Source of the DNA: an uncultured Flavobacterium sp.
GTDB taxonomy: Bacteria; Bacteroidota; Bacteroidia; Flavobacteriales; Flavobacteriaceae
Direction: 5' to 3'
Assembly (NCBI GenBank): GCA_946479395.1
Contig: CAMLFV010000003.1
Location: 1 to 32,638 of the forward strand
DNA: 32,638 bases
Shown one piece after another: positions 1 through 6,476 of this stretch; within the stretch, counting starts at the first letter, position 1; each line of letters starts with the position of its first letter. The notes under the pieces are model-generated. The model had not been told where the DNA came from, made no database searches, and worked only from the letters and a program-made list of their open reading frames with translations. The position numbers were made by a program, and so were the translations under genes.

Positions 1-116
1 ATAAACTTTGACAAAAATACAACATAAGGCCCATTAAATAAAGCTTAATAAAAACCAAAACTTAATTTATAACAATTCTAAATAAATTCATAAATTCTAT
101 ATTGATGAATATTTTT

Positions 117-124
117 TAATTTTG
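117..124 (+). promoter_or_regulatory. -7 promoter box for the SPOR gene
   Basis: TAATTTTG fits the Bacteroidota -7 consensus TAnnTTTG and ends 18 bases before the ATG at 143. No convincing TTG was found at the expected upstream spacing. The box overlaps an in-frame TTG at 122, which argues against that codon being the start. Confidence 0.5.
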
Positions 125-142
125 TCTAAAAATTTACTCATT

Positions 143-532
143 ATGAATAATTTAAGAACTTATAAAGTTTTCATTATATTTATTTTAACAGTTTTTGTTC
201 AACAGAATACTAAAGCACAAATTAATGTTATTGAAAACGCCGACCAAAAAACCATTGATTTGCTTTTAGAACGCAAAATGAGCCAAAACAATCAGTTTTC
301 GCTTTACACAAACTATTCGGTACAACTTAAAAACGGTGCAAAAGAAGAAGTTGAAACGCTTTATAAAGATTTCACAATTCAGCACCCGGAAATTGATGCG
401 ACTATTATTTACGCCAACCCAAAATTTAAATTGGTTGTAGGTAATTACAAGAATAAGATAGAAGCAGAATATTTGTTAAAAAAAATTGCGGGGAAATATC
501 CGGATGCATTTGTGGTTAAGCTTAAGAAATAA
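143..532 (+). CDS. secreted SPOR-domain protein
   Basis: Small protein of 129 residues with an N-terminal signal peptide (hydrophobic FIIFILTVFV, then a QNTKAQ cleavage region), followed by a C-terminal SPOR domain. The domain shows the usual start (FSLYTNYSVQL), the VVGNYKNKIEAEYLLKKI core and the terminal DAFVVKL strand. SPOR domains bind denuded glycan strands of peptidoglycan, often at division sites, so a periplasmic wall-binding role is inferred. The ATG at 143 is chosen over an in-frame TTG at 122 because that TTG sits inside a -7 promoter box and the ATG gives a normal signal peptide. It is monocistronic, and the next gene is convergent. Confidence 0.8.
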   Translation: MNNLRTYKVFIIFILTVFVQQNTKAQINVIENADQKTIDLLLERKMSQNNQFSLYTNYSVQLKNGAKEEVETLYKDFTIQHPEIDATIIYANPKFKLVVGNYKNKIEAEYLLKKIAGKYPDAFVVKLKK

Positions 533-596
533 GATTGAAACTTTCAACAAGCTTGAACTGACACATTTTGATATAGGTTAGTTCAAAAAATAAAAT

Positions 597-618
597 AAGC
601 AGCACAAAAGTGCTGCTT
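597..618 (-). terminator. intrinsic terminator of the antiporter gene
   Basis: Perfect 9-base stem AAGCAGCAC/GTGCTGCTT with an AAAA loop. Read on the minus strand it is followed by a T-rich run, so it fits termination of the antiporter transcript 40 bases past its stop. It may also stop the convergent SPOR transcript. Confidence 0.75.
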
Positions 619-657
619 GGTCATTTTAATTAGGGTTGTTGATTGGTTGTATTATTT

Positions 658-2916
658 TTAAGGCTTGATTAATAATAGCGATGTGGTATTTTTTAACCAG
701 TTGTATTTTTTATCAATCATGTTACGCCACGATTTTACGGTTGTAAGAATAAGATCCTGTTGTTGGATTAAATTCAAGTCGATTTCCGTATCAGACAAAA
801 CAGAAATGTGATTTGGCTTTGCTTGTTCTATTAAACGAATTTCTTCCTTAATAAATGTGTTCGTTTTTAAATGTCCTTTGATATCCATTATTACAATCTG
901 CGAATCGTTATTCTGAATAAACTTCAATATAAACGGAATTAACTTTTTATCGCTTTCATGGAAAAACGGAACAAAAATCTTATTTACTTCATCCAGATTT
1001 TTATCGATAAAAATTCCGACAGGGATTTTTGAATTAGTAATTACATAACGCGTTTGATCATCGAACGGAGAATAATCAAAGAATTTCTCTTTACCTATTA
1101 CTTTATCAACAATGATTTCGGGATTTACAATTCGGGTTGTAAATCCTAACAACCTTCCTAAAATAGTTCCATCGTAAATAGACGAGCCCAATTCCATTAA
1201 AACTAAATCGTAATTGCCTTTATGAGCAACATCAACAATTTCGGAACTTATATCATACGATACTTTATAAAGATTAATTAGCTTTTGATTTATTTTATGC
1301 GCATCTTCTTCTATTGGCGTAAAAACTTTTTCTTCGTATTTTTTGTCAAGTACATCAACATCGCTGCTATTCACCAAATGAAGTGCCGTAACCACCGAAT
1401 TTTCTTGTTGATTTTTTGTAAAAGTATTGGCAATTTTTAATAGATTTTTACCCGCGTTTGTTTTATCAAAATAAAACAGAATTTTAAATTTGGTTTCGTT
1501 TAAAATTTCTTCCGCTTTTATGGTTTTATCTTTAAACATTTTGTTTATAAAATCTAAAGACGGTCCGGTCATAAAAGTAGTTACTAATGCCATAATTACC
1601 ATCATGGCGAAAACTTCGGGCGTTAAAACTCCCAATTCGTAACCAATGTTCAAGGCAACCAGTTCCATTAATCCGCGGGTATTCATTAAAGCACCAATGG
1701 TTAAACTATCTTTCCAATTTTGACCAACAAATTTTGCAGCAATAGAACTACCAACAAACTTACCTATTACGGCTACCAGAATAATGATTCCGGTCATTTT
1801 CCATAATTCAATATCGTTTAGCAGACCAATCTCGGTTCGTAAACCTGTAAACACAAAGAAAAGTGGCAAGAATAAAATAACGGCTACGTCTTCTACTTTC
1901 TCAACAAATATGTGACGAAACTTATGATTATCGGGCATAATTGCACCCGCCATGAAAGCTCCGAACAATGCATGGATACCAATGATTTCTGTAAGATACG
2001 ATGATAAAATCAGTACCAATAAAAATATAGCAACAACCGGCTTGCTTAAGGTTTTGCTGTTTGAATTTAAATTACCTATGTGTTTTAAGAACGGACGTAC
2101 CAACTTTAACATGACTACCACGTAAATTATTGAAAGTGCAATTACGTACAACGCACTTACAAACGAACCCGCTTTTACAATGGCAATTACCACTGCCAAA
2201 ATACACCAAGCTGTGATATCGTCTGCAGCTGCCGATGTTAACACCACTGTTCCCAGCTTTGTTTTCTGAATACCGCGCTCTTGTACAATACGTGCCAACA
2301 CGGGAAAAGCCGTGATACTCATTGCAATTCCCATAAAAAGGGCAAACGATAAAAAGTTGATTCCGTCTGGAGCATAGTTAGTGTAAGTAAAATATGCGAA
2401 AACCATTCCTAAAGCAAACGGAATTACAATACTGGCGTGGCTTATTACAACAGCTTCGTGCGCTTTACTTTTAAGGACTTTTAAATCGAGTTCCATTCCA
2501 ATGACGAACATAAAAAGAATTAATCCCACTTGACTTAGAATTTGTAAATTACCTAAAGATGCTGTTGGAAATAAAATAGCTGACGCTTCGGGAAAATACA
2601 TTCCAAACAATGACGGACCCAAAAATATACCAGCGATAATTTCGCCAATAACTGCGGGTTGCCCTATTTTATTAAAAAGCCAACCAAAAATACGCGCTGC
2701 TATTACAATGGCAATAATTTGCAGTAACAACAATGCCAACGGATGATGGAGATTATTTATAAACGAATCTAAAAATTCCTGCCAATCGTTTTTATCTGAA
2801 GCTACATTTTTAACATCAACTTCCAGATATTTCCCTCTATTTACTGTTAGATACATTATAAAGGAAAAAACAACAATTACAGCCCCGTAAAAAATAGAAT
2901 TCTTGTACTTGCGCAT
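658..2916 (-). CDS. CPA2-family cation:proton antiporter with C-terminal cytoplasmic domain
   Basis: Protein of 752 residues. After one N-terminal membrane segment (about 8-25) and a short polar stretch, a Na+/H+ exchanger domain of about 12 membrane helices runs from about residue 58 to 460. Visible landmarks are GQPAVIGEIIAGIFLGPS (86-103) and the paired acidic residues of the ion site, AADDITAW (D232, D233). The last 290 residues are soluble and resemble the universal-stress-like tail found on flavobacterial members of this family. It should exchange K+ or Na+ for protons at the inner membrane for pH or salt homeostasis; which ion cannot be read from sequence. It is a single-gene unit with its own terminator and a palindrome (2955-2976) in the upstream region. 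Confidence 0.85.
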   Translation of the reverse strand: MRKYKNSIFYGAVIVVFSFIMYLTVNRGKYLEVDVKNVASDKNDWQEFLDSFINNLHHPLALLLLQIIAIVIAARIFGWLFNKIGQPAVIGEIIAGIFLGPSLFGMYFPEASAILFPTASLGNLQILSQVGLILFMFVIGMELDLKVLKSKAHEAVVISHASIVIPFALGMVFAYFTYTNYAPDGINFLSFALFMGIAMSITAFPVLARIVQERGIQKTKLGTVVLTSAAADDITAWCILAVVIAIVKAGSFVSALYVIALSIIYVVVMLKLVRPFLKHIGNLNSNSKTLSKPVVAIFLLVLILSSYLTEIIGIHALFGAFMAGAIMPDNHKFRHIFVEKVEDVAVILFLPLFFVFTGLRTEIGLLNDIELWKMTGIIILVAVIGKFVGSSIAAKFVGQNWKDSLTIGALMNTRGLMELVALNIGYELGVLTPEVFAMMVIMALVTTFMTGPSLDFINKMFKDKTIKAEEILNETKFKILFYFDKTNAGKNLLKIANTFTKNQQENSVVTALHLVNSSDVDVLDKKYEEKVFTPIEEDAHKINQKLINLYKVSYDISSEIVDVAHKGNYDLVLMELGSSIYDGTILGRLLGFTTRIVNPEIIVDKVIGKEKFFDYSPFDDQTRYVITNSKIPVGIFIDKNLDEVNKIFVPFFHESDKKLIPFILKFIQNNDSQIVIMDIKGHLKTNTFIKEEIRLIEQAKPNHISVLSDTEIDLNLIQQQDLILTTVKSWRNMIDKKYNWLKNTTSLLLIKP

Positions 2917-2954
2917 TATGTATCTTTTTAATTTCAGACAAAAGTCTAAAACCT

Positions 2955-2976
2955 AATGTAAATACGTGTTTACATT
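2955..2976. promoter_or_regulatory. 22-bp near-perfect palindrome upstream of the antiporter
   Basis: AATGTAAATAC is followed directly by GTGTTTACATT, with ten of eleven positions paired. It lies 39-60 bases upstream of the antiporter ATG. The size and symmetry resemble a dimeric repressor operator, but no cognate regulator is encoded next to it, so its function is inferred. Confidence 0.4.
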
Positions 2977-3074
2977 GTAAAATAAAACGCAGATAATGTA
3001 ACGAAACCTAGAAAAGTTGTAATGAAGATTTTAAACCAAAACAGGTAGCAGTAAAAAAATATTTTATTTGAACG

Positions 3075-3146
3075 ACTCATCGCTTCGAGTAATGAAACGA
3101 GGTGAAATGCATCGAGAAGTTCTCGACAGGCTCGAACTGACGACGA
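3075..3146. repeat. intergenic repeat family 1, copy A
   Basis: Roughly 72-base element with imperfect inverted ends (near TCGCTTCGAG and CTCGAACTGACGA) and an internal TCGAGAAGTTCTCGA palindrome. Closely matching copies are at 6401-6469 and, inverted, at 28577-28648. It lies 20 bases downstream of the response regulator stop codon. Confidence 0.8.
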
Positions 3147-3166
3147 TCCAACAAATTTTAAAAGAT

Positions 3167-3868
3167 CTACAACATCATTAAAAATTCGTTTCTAAAGTTG
3201 ATACCTATGGTAAATGTTTTTGGTTTACCATCGATTAAAACTTTAGATACAATTTCATCGTGCGAATAGTAGTTTACACAATTCATGGCAATAATTTCGC
3301 GCTTGTTAATGCGTGTAAATTTTTTAGGAGGAAGGATTTCTTTCAGTTTTTCGAAGGAATTATTTTTAACCAACAGCGTGGTTTCATCTTTAAAATGAAT
3401 GATTTTATCGCGACTGTCCACATCGGAAACCGTGATGTAAAAAACATCGTTTGTGTTGATGATGCTTTTTCCTTTTTCGGAATTAAGCGTAATGTATTCC
3501 GAAACTTGTTTGGTTTCCTTTGTTAGCTTTTCAATTTTACGGAATACTTTTTCCAATCGATCTTTTTGTACCGGTTTGGTAATATAATCAATCGCTTCCA
3601 AATCAAAAGCTTCCACTGCAAAATCGCGATAGGCTGTTGTAAAAACAATGTGTTTATCAGACAATAAATTGGCAATCTGCAAGCCGTTTATCGATGGCAT
3701 TTCGATATCGGAAACACAAACATCAAAATTTAATTCATCTTTTTCCTGAATAAATTTTTCGGCGTTATTGTAGGCTTTCACCACCTCAACTCCGTTAATC
3801 TGCTCGCACAACAACTTTAAATATTGCAGGGCAAGCAATTCATCATCTAACAAAACACAGCGCAGCAT
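3167..3868 (-). CDS. LytTR-family response regulator
   Basis: Protein of 233 residues. The N-terminal receiver domain (about 1-120) has the acidic pocket DDE (8-10), phospho-acceptor D54 in VSDIEMP, the switch threonine in VFTTAY and the conserved lysine in YITKPV. A C-terminal LytTR DNA-binding domain (about 130-233) has the typical KLKEILPPKKFTRINKREII segment. It is the cytoplasmic output of the two-component pair with the kinase immediately upstream; the kinase stop and this ATG overlap as TAATG, implying translational coupling. It is the last gene of a five-gene operon. Target genes are unknown; the operon's own outer-membrane protein genes are natural candidates. Confidence 0.92.
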   Translation of the reverse strand: MLRCVLLDDELLALQYLKLLCEQINGVEVVKAYNNAEKFIQEKDELNFDVCVSDIEMPSINGLQIANLLSDKHIVFTTAYRDFAVEAFDLEAIDYITKPVQKDRLEKVFRKIEKLTKETKQVSEYITLNSEKGKSIINTNDVFYITVSDVDSRDKIIHFKDETTLLVKNNSFEKLKEILPPKKFTRINKREIIAMNCVNYYSHDEIVSKVLIDGKPKTFTIGINFRNEFLMML

Positions 3869-4578
3869 TATTCTTCTAATTTAATTTTTAACGATACAGA
3901 ATAAGCCTGATCGTGGATACTTTTTTGCAGTTTGTATCGATCTTTATACAGATGCTTCAATCGTTTTTCCAAACTGCTTACACCAATACCGCCACTTGTT
4001 TTAGCCAACGGAGTTTGAACCGATATTTTGTTGGAAACCGAAAGCGTAAAATAACCGTTATTCAGTTCCACAACAATAGAAATAAAGGAATCGTTGTTTT
4101 GGGTATCGGCATGTTTAAAGGCGTTTTCAATTAAATCGATCGCCACTAAAGGTGCTATTACTTTTCGTTCTAAAAACGGATCACGGTCATCGATCAAAAT
4201 CTTGGTTCGCAAATCAAAAAGCGGACTTAATTTTATTTTATTGATCTCGATTAAACTCTTTATAAAATTGATTTCATCGCGCGGAGTTACCAATTGTTTG
4301 GGTGTTTTGTACAACACATAATCTAACACATTCGATAATTTTTCAATGGTGTAATACGATTGATACACGTGCGATTGTATCGAATTTAAAACATTTTTAA
4401 AAAGATGCTGGTTTAAACGGCTATCGATATTTTCCAGCTCGATATTTTCGTACTTACGTTCTAAATATCCGGTTGATTTATGGTAATCGTCGATCGTTTG
4501 CTTGTATTTGCGCATTCTGAACCAGAAATAGCCAACAGCAACTATCAACGCTAAAATTATATAATCTTTAAAACCCAT
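3868..4578 (-). CDS. LytS/YehU-type sensor histidine kinase without a sensor domain
   Basis: Protein of 236 residues. One N-terminal membrane helix (about 5-20) is followed by a short coiled coil and a His_kinase domain of the LytS type. The phospho-acceptor is probably H58 in LNQHLFKNVLNSI, which departs from the usual PHFLFN motif (Q for P, shifted phenylalanines). The ATP-binding N-box is DLIENAFKHAD (E151, N152) and a G-box lies in SGGIGVSSLEKRL. There is no periplasmic or multi-helix sensing module, so input must come from the membrane helix or a partner. It overlaps both neighbours by one base (TAATG at each end), consistent with stoichiometric synthesis with the SPFH-tail protein and the regulator. 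Confidence 0.88.
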   Translation of the reverse strand: MGFKDYIILALIVAVGYFWFRMRKYKQTIDDYHKSTGYLERKYENIELENIDSRLNQHLFKNVLNSIQSHVYQSYYTIEKLSNVLDYVLYKTPKQLVTPRDEINFIKSLIEINKIKLSPLFDLRTKILIDDRDPFLERKVIAPLVAIDLIENAFKHADTQNNDSFISIVVELNNGYFTLSVSNKISVQTPLAKTSGGIGVSSLEKRLKHLYKDRYKLQKSIHDQAYSVSLKIKLEE

Positions 4579-4997
4579 TAGTCGTTTAAAACAATTGGTT
4601 TAGCAGGTGTTTTTGTGCTTACATCCATCACCGGAACCAAACCTTCTGATGGCATGTAAATGATTTGAGGTAAATCGCCTTTATCGGCTAACTTTTCTAA
4701 CGTTCTAATAAACAAATATTGGTTGTATGTGGTGTTTAATGTTCCGTTTTCTAACTTCATAGCTTCTGCCATACCGCGTGCACGTTCCACTTCTGCCTGG
4801 GCATTCAGTTTTTCGGCTTCTAAACGGGCTTTAGCTTCTTCAATTAAAATTTTACGGTTTTGTTCTGCCTTTGCCATTTCTGCTTTTCCAGCCATTTCCT
4901 GTTGCCAAACGTTATAAACCGGCAAACCAACCATTAATACCACAACCAAAATTGCAATGAATGCAAATACTATTACTAATGCTTTTGAATTTTTCAT
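4578..4997 (-). CDS. small membrane coiled-coil protein resembling an SPFH/prohibitin tail
   Basis: Protein of 139 residues. A strong membrane helix (about 7-28) is followed by a charged, alanine/glutamate-rich coiled coil (about 32-80) containing EEAKARLEAEKLNAQAEVER, then LFIRTLEKLADK and IIYMPSEGLVPVMD. That order (coiled coil, short helical patch, IYMPSEG-like strand) is what closes SPFH/prohibitin proteins, but the SPFH domain that normally precedes it is absent. It is not obviously a truncated pseudogene: it has a clean start, its own membrane helix, and tight spacing of 2 bases after the outer-membrane gene and a TAATG overlap with the kinase. A scaffold or partner role for the sensorless kinase is inferred only from position. 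Confidence 0.6.
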   Translation of the reverse strand: MKNSKALVIVFAFIAILVVVLMVGLPVYNVWQQEMAGKAEMAKAEQNRKILIEEAKARLEAEKLNAQAEVERARGMAEAMKLENGTLNTTYNQYLFIRTLEKLADKGDLPQIIYMPSEGLVPVMDVSTKTPAKPIVLND

Positions 4998-4999
4998 AA

Positions 5000-5638
5000 T
5001 TAATCTAAAACTCCTTTAAATGTAATGCCTAAAGATACAACATAATTTGAAAAATCGCTTGGTTTAGAAAATGAACCGTTCCCAAACACATTTCTGTAGC
5101 CCACTTTCGCCGTAAGAAACATGAAGGCGGTTTCGTTAGCATCCAAAGGCAACAAGCTGTAAGATACATCTGCATAAGGTGTTAATGTGTAGTAAGAATC
5201 GGTTTTCAACTTGCGGGGAATTTGACTGCTGTAGCCAATTCCTGAATCAGGATCGTACTGTATTACTTCTTTTGATTCGTTTCTGTTGCGAAGTATGTTT
5301 AAAAGAATTCCGTTCGAAAATCCAAAACTCAAAGTCAACTTCTCTGTATTCACAATATCATACTGCAACGGAATACTAAAACTGTACATATTAATCAGTG
5401 TGCGATCGGTATCAAATCCAAACCCGTGATTGTATTTTGGACTGACGATATTTAGACTTAATCCGCCCGAAAAAGCATCAGTAAAATAATAGCGTCCCGT
5501 AAGATCCAAACCAATTTTATTTTTGTTGAATGCAGGCATTGTAGTAGCACCAATTGTTACTGCCATATCGTTTTGCTGCGATTGTGCGAACGTTATTTGT
5601 GCGAATAAAATTGCTGATAAAAGTATAAAGTGTTTCAT
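5000..5638 (-). CDS. outer-membrane beta-barrel protein, paralogue 2
   Basis: Protein of 212 residues with a signal peptide (ILLSAILFAQITFA, cleavage before QSQQND) and alternating amphipathic strands typical of the small 8-strand barrel families (OMP_b-brl type). Examples are GRYYFTDAFSGGLSL, FSIPLQYDIV and the closing YVVSLGITFKGVLD. It is the same length as, and clearly similar throughout to, the preceding gene (5657-6295), so the two arose by tandem duplication. It is second in the operon, with an 18-base gap upstream and 2 bases before the SPFH-tail gene. Ligand or function is unknown. Confidence 0.75.
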   Translation of the reverse strand: MKHFILLSAILFAQITFAQSQQNDMAVTIGATTMPAFNKNKIGLDLTGRYYFTDAFSGGLSLNIVSPKYNHGFGFDTDRTLINMYSFSIPLQYDIVNTEKLTLSFGFSNGILLNILRNRNESKEVIQYDPDSGIGYSSQIPRKLKTDSYYTLTPYADVSYSLLPLDANETAFMFLTAKVGYRNVFGNGSFSKPSDFSNYVVSLGITFKGVLD

Positions 5639-5656
5639 AATAATTGGTTTTTAAAA

Positions 5657-6295
5657 TTAATCTAACGCTCCTTTAATCGTGAAACCTAAAGATATTATAT
5701 AGTTTCTAAAATCGCTTGGTTTAGTAAAATCGCCCTTACCAAAAGTAAACTGATAACCCGCATTTCCGGTAACATATATTGCGGTATTGCTTTTAGGATC
5801 GATATTTGCCAATTTTACAGATAAATCAATATTTGGCGTTAACGAAAAGTAGGCATCACGGTTTAAACGAACCGGAGTTTTAATAACCGTTGTTACGCCC
5901 GTTTCTTCATCGTAATGTTCCTCAACTTTTAATTGATTTTTATCGCGTAACGTACTTAAAGAAAGTCCCGGAGAAACGCCCATTCCAATCTGAACTTTGT
6001 CTTTATTAACTACATCGTACTGCAATGGCACGTTAATGCCTAAATAATGTACAATAGAATTATCGGTATAATACCCAAAACCGTGTGTAAACTTATCGTT
6101 TGTGTAAACATAGTTGTTTCCAATAGAGAAAGCATCGGTTAGGTAATATCTTAAACCGACTTCGGCACCTAAACGGTTGTTGTTAAAAACAGGTAAAACG
6201 GTTGCTTTGGCAGTAAAAGCCAAATCGTTTTGTTGCGATTGTGCAAACGTTATTTGGGCGAATAATAAGGCTGATAGAAGTAGTAGTTTTTTCAT
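5657..6295 (-). CDS. outer-membrane beta-barrel protein, paralogue 1 (first gene of operon)
   Basis: Protein of 212 residues with a signal peptide (LLLSALLFAQITFA) followed by barrel strands such as GLRYYLTDAFSIG, INVPLQYDVVN and the closing YIISLGFTIKGALD. It shares its length, signal peptide and many motifs (TDAFS, HGFG, PLQYD, KPSDF) with the next gene, showing a tandem duplication. It leads the five-gene operon; the preceding leuS unit ends at a terminator (6341-6368), so the operon promoter should lie in 6296-6340, where no clear TAnnTTTG box was seen. No function can be assigned beyond outer-membrane localisation. Confidence 0.75.
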   Translation of the reverse strand: MKKLLLLSALLFAQITFAQSQQNDLAFTAKATVLPVFNNNRLGAEVGLRYYLTDAFSIGNNYVYTNDKFTHGFGYYTDNSIVHYLGINVPLQYDVVNKDKVQIGMGVSPGLSLSTLRDKNQLKVEEHYDEETGVTTVIKTPVRLNRDAYFSLTPNIDLSVKLANIDPKSNTAIYVTGNAGYQFTFGKGDFTKPSDFRNYIISLGFTIKGALD

Positions 6296-6340
6296 GATGT
6301 TCTATTTTTCTTCTGCCAATACAAAAAGCAAGCCAAAAAG

Positions 6341-6368
6341 AAAACCGCTCGGTTTATTGAGCGGTTTT
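6341..6368 (-). terminator. intrinsic terminator downstream of leuS
   Basis: Ten-base stem AAAACCGCTC/GAGCGGTTTT with an 8-base loop, T-rich on both sides. It lies 109 bases past the leuS stop and separates leuS from the outer-membrane protein operon. Confidence 0.75.
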
Positions 6369-6400
6369 GTATTATTTTTTTTCGAATTGATCTTAACACA

Positions 6401-6469
6401 TCGTCGCTTCGAGTAACGATAAGCAGTGAAGTGTATCGAGAAGTTCTCGACAAGCTCGAACTGACGACA
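6401..6469. repeat. intergenic repeat family 1, copy B
   Basis: Closely matches copy A, with TCGTCGCTTCGAGTAACG at one end, TCGAGAAGTTCTCGA inside and GCTCGAACTGACGAC at the other end. It begins only 8 bases past the leuS stop codon, before the terminator. Confidence 0.8.
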
Positions 6470-6476
6470 CTAATCT

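Noticed and set aside
1..116. Possible leftward promoter (TATTTTTG on the minus strand at 12-19)
   Set aside because: No downstream gene is visible within the window and no -33 element is at the right distance, so it cannot be supported.
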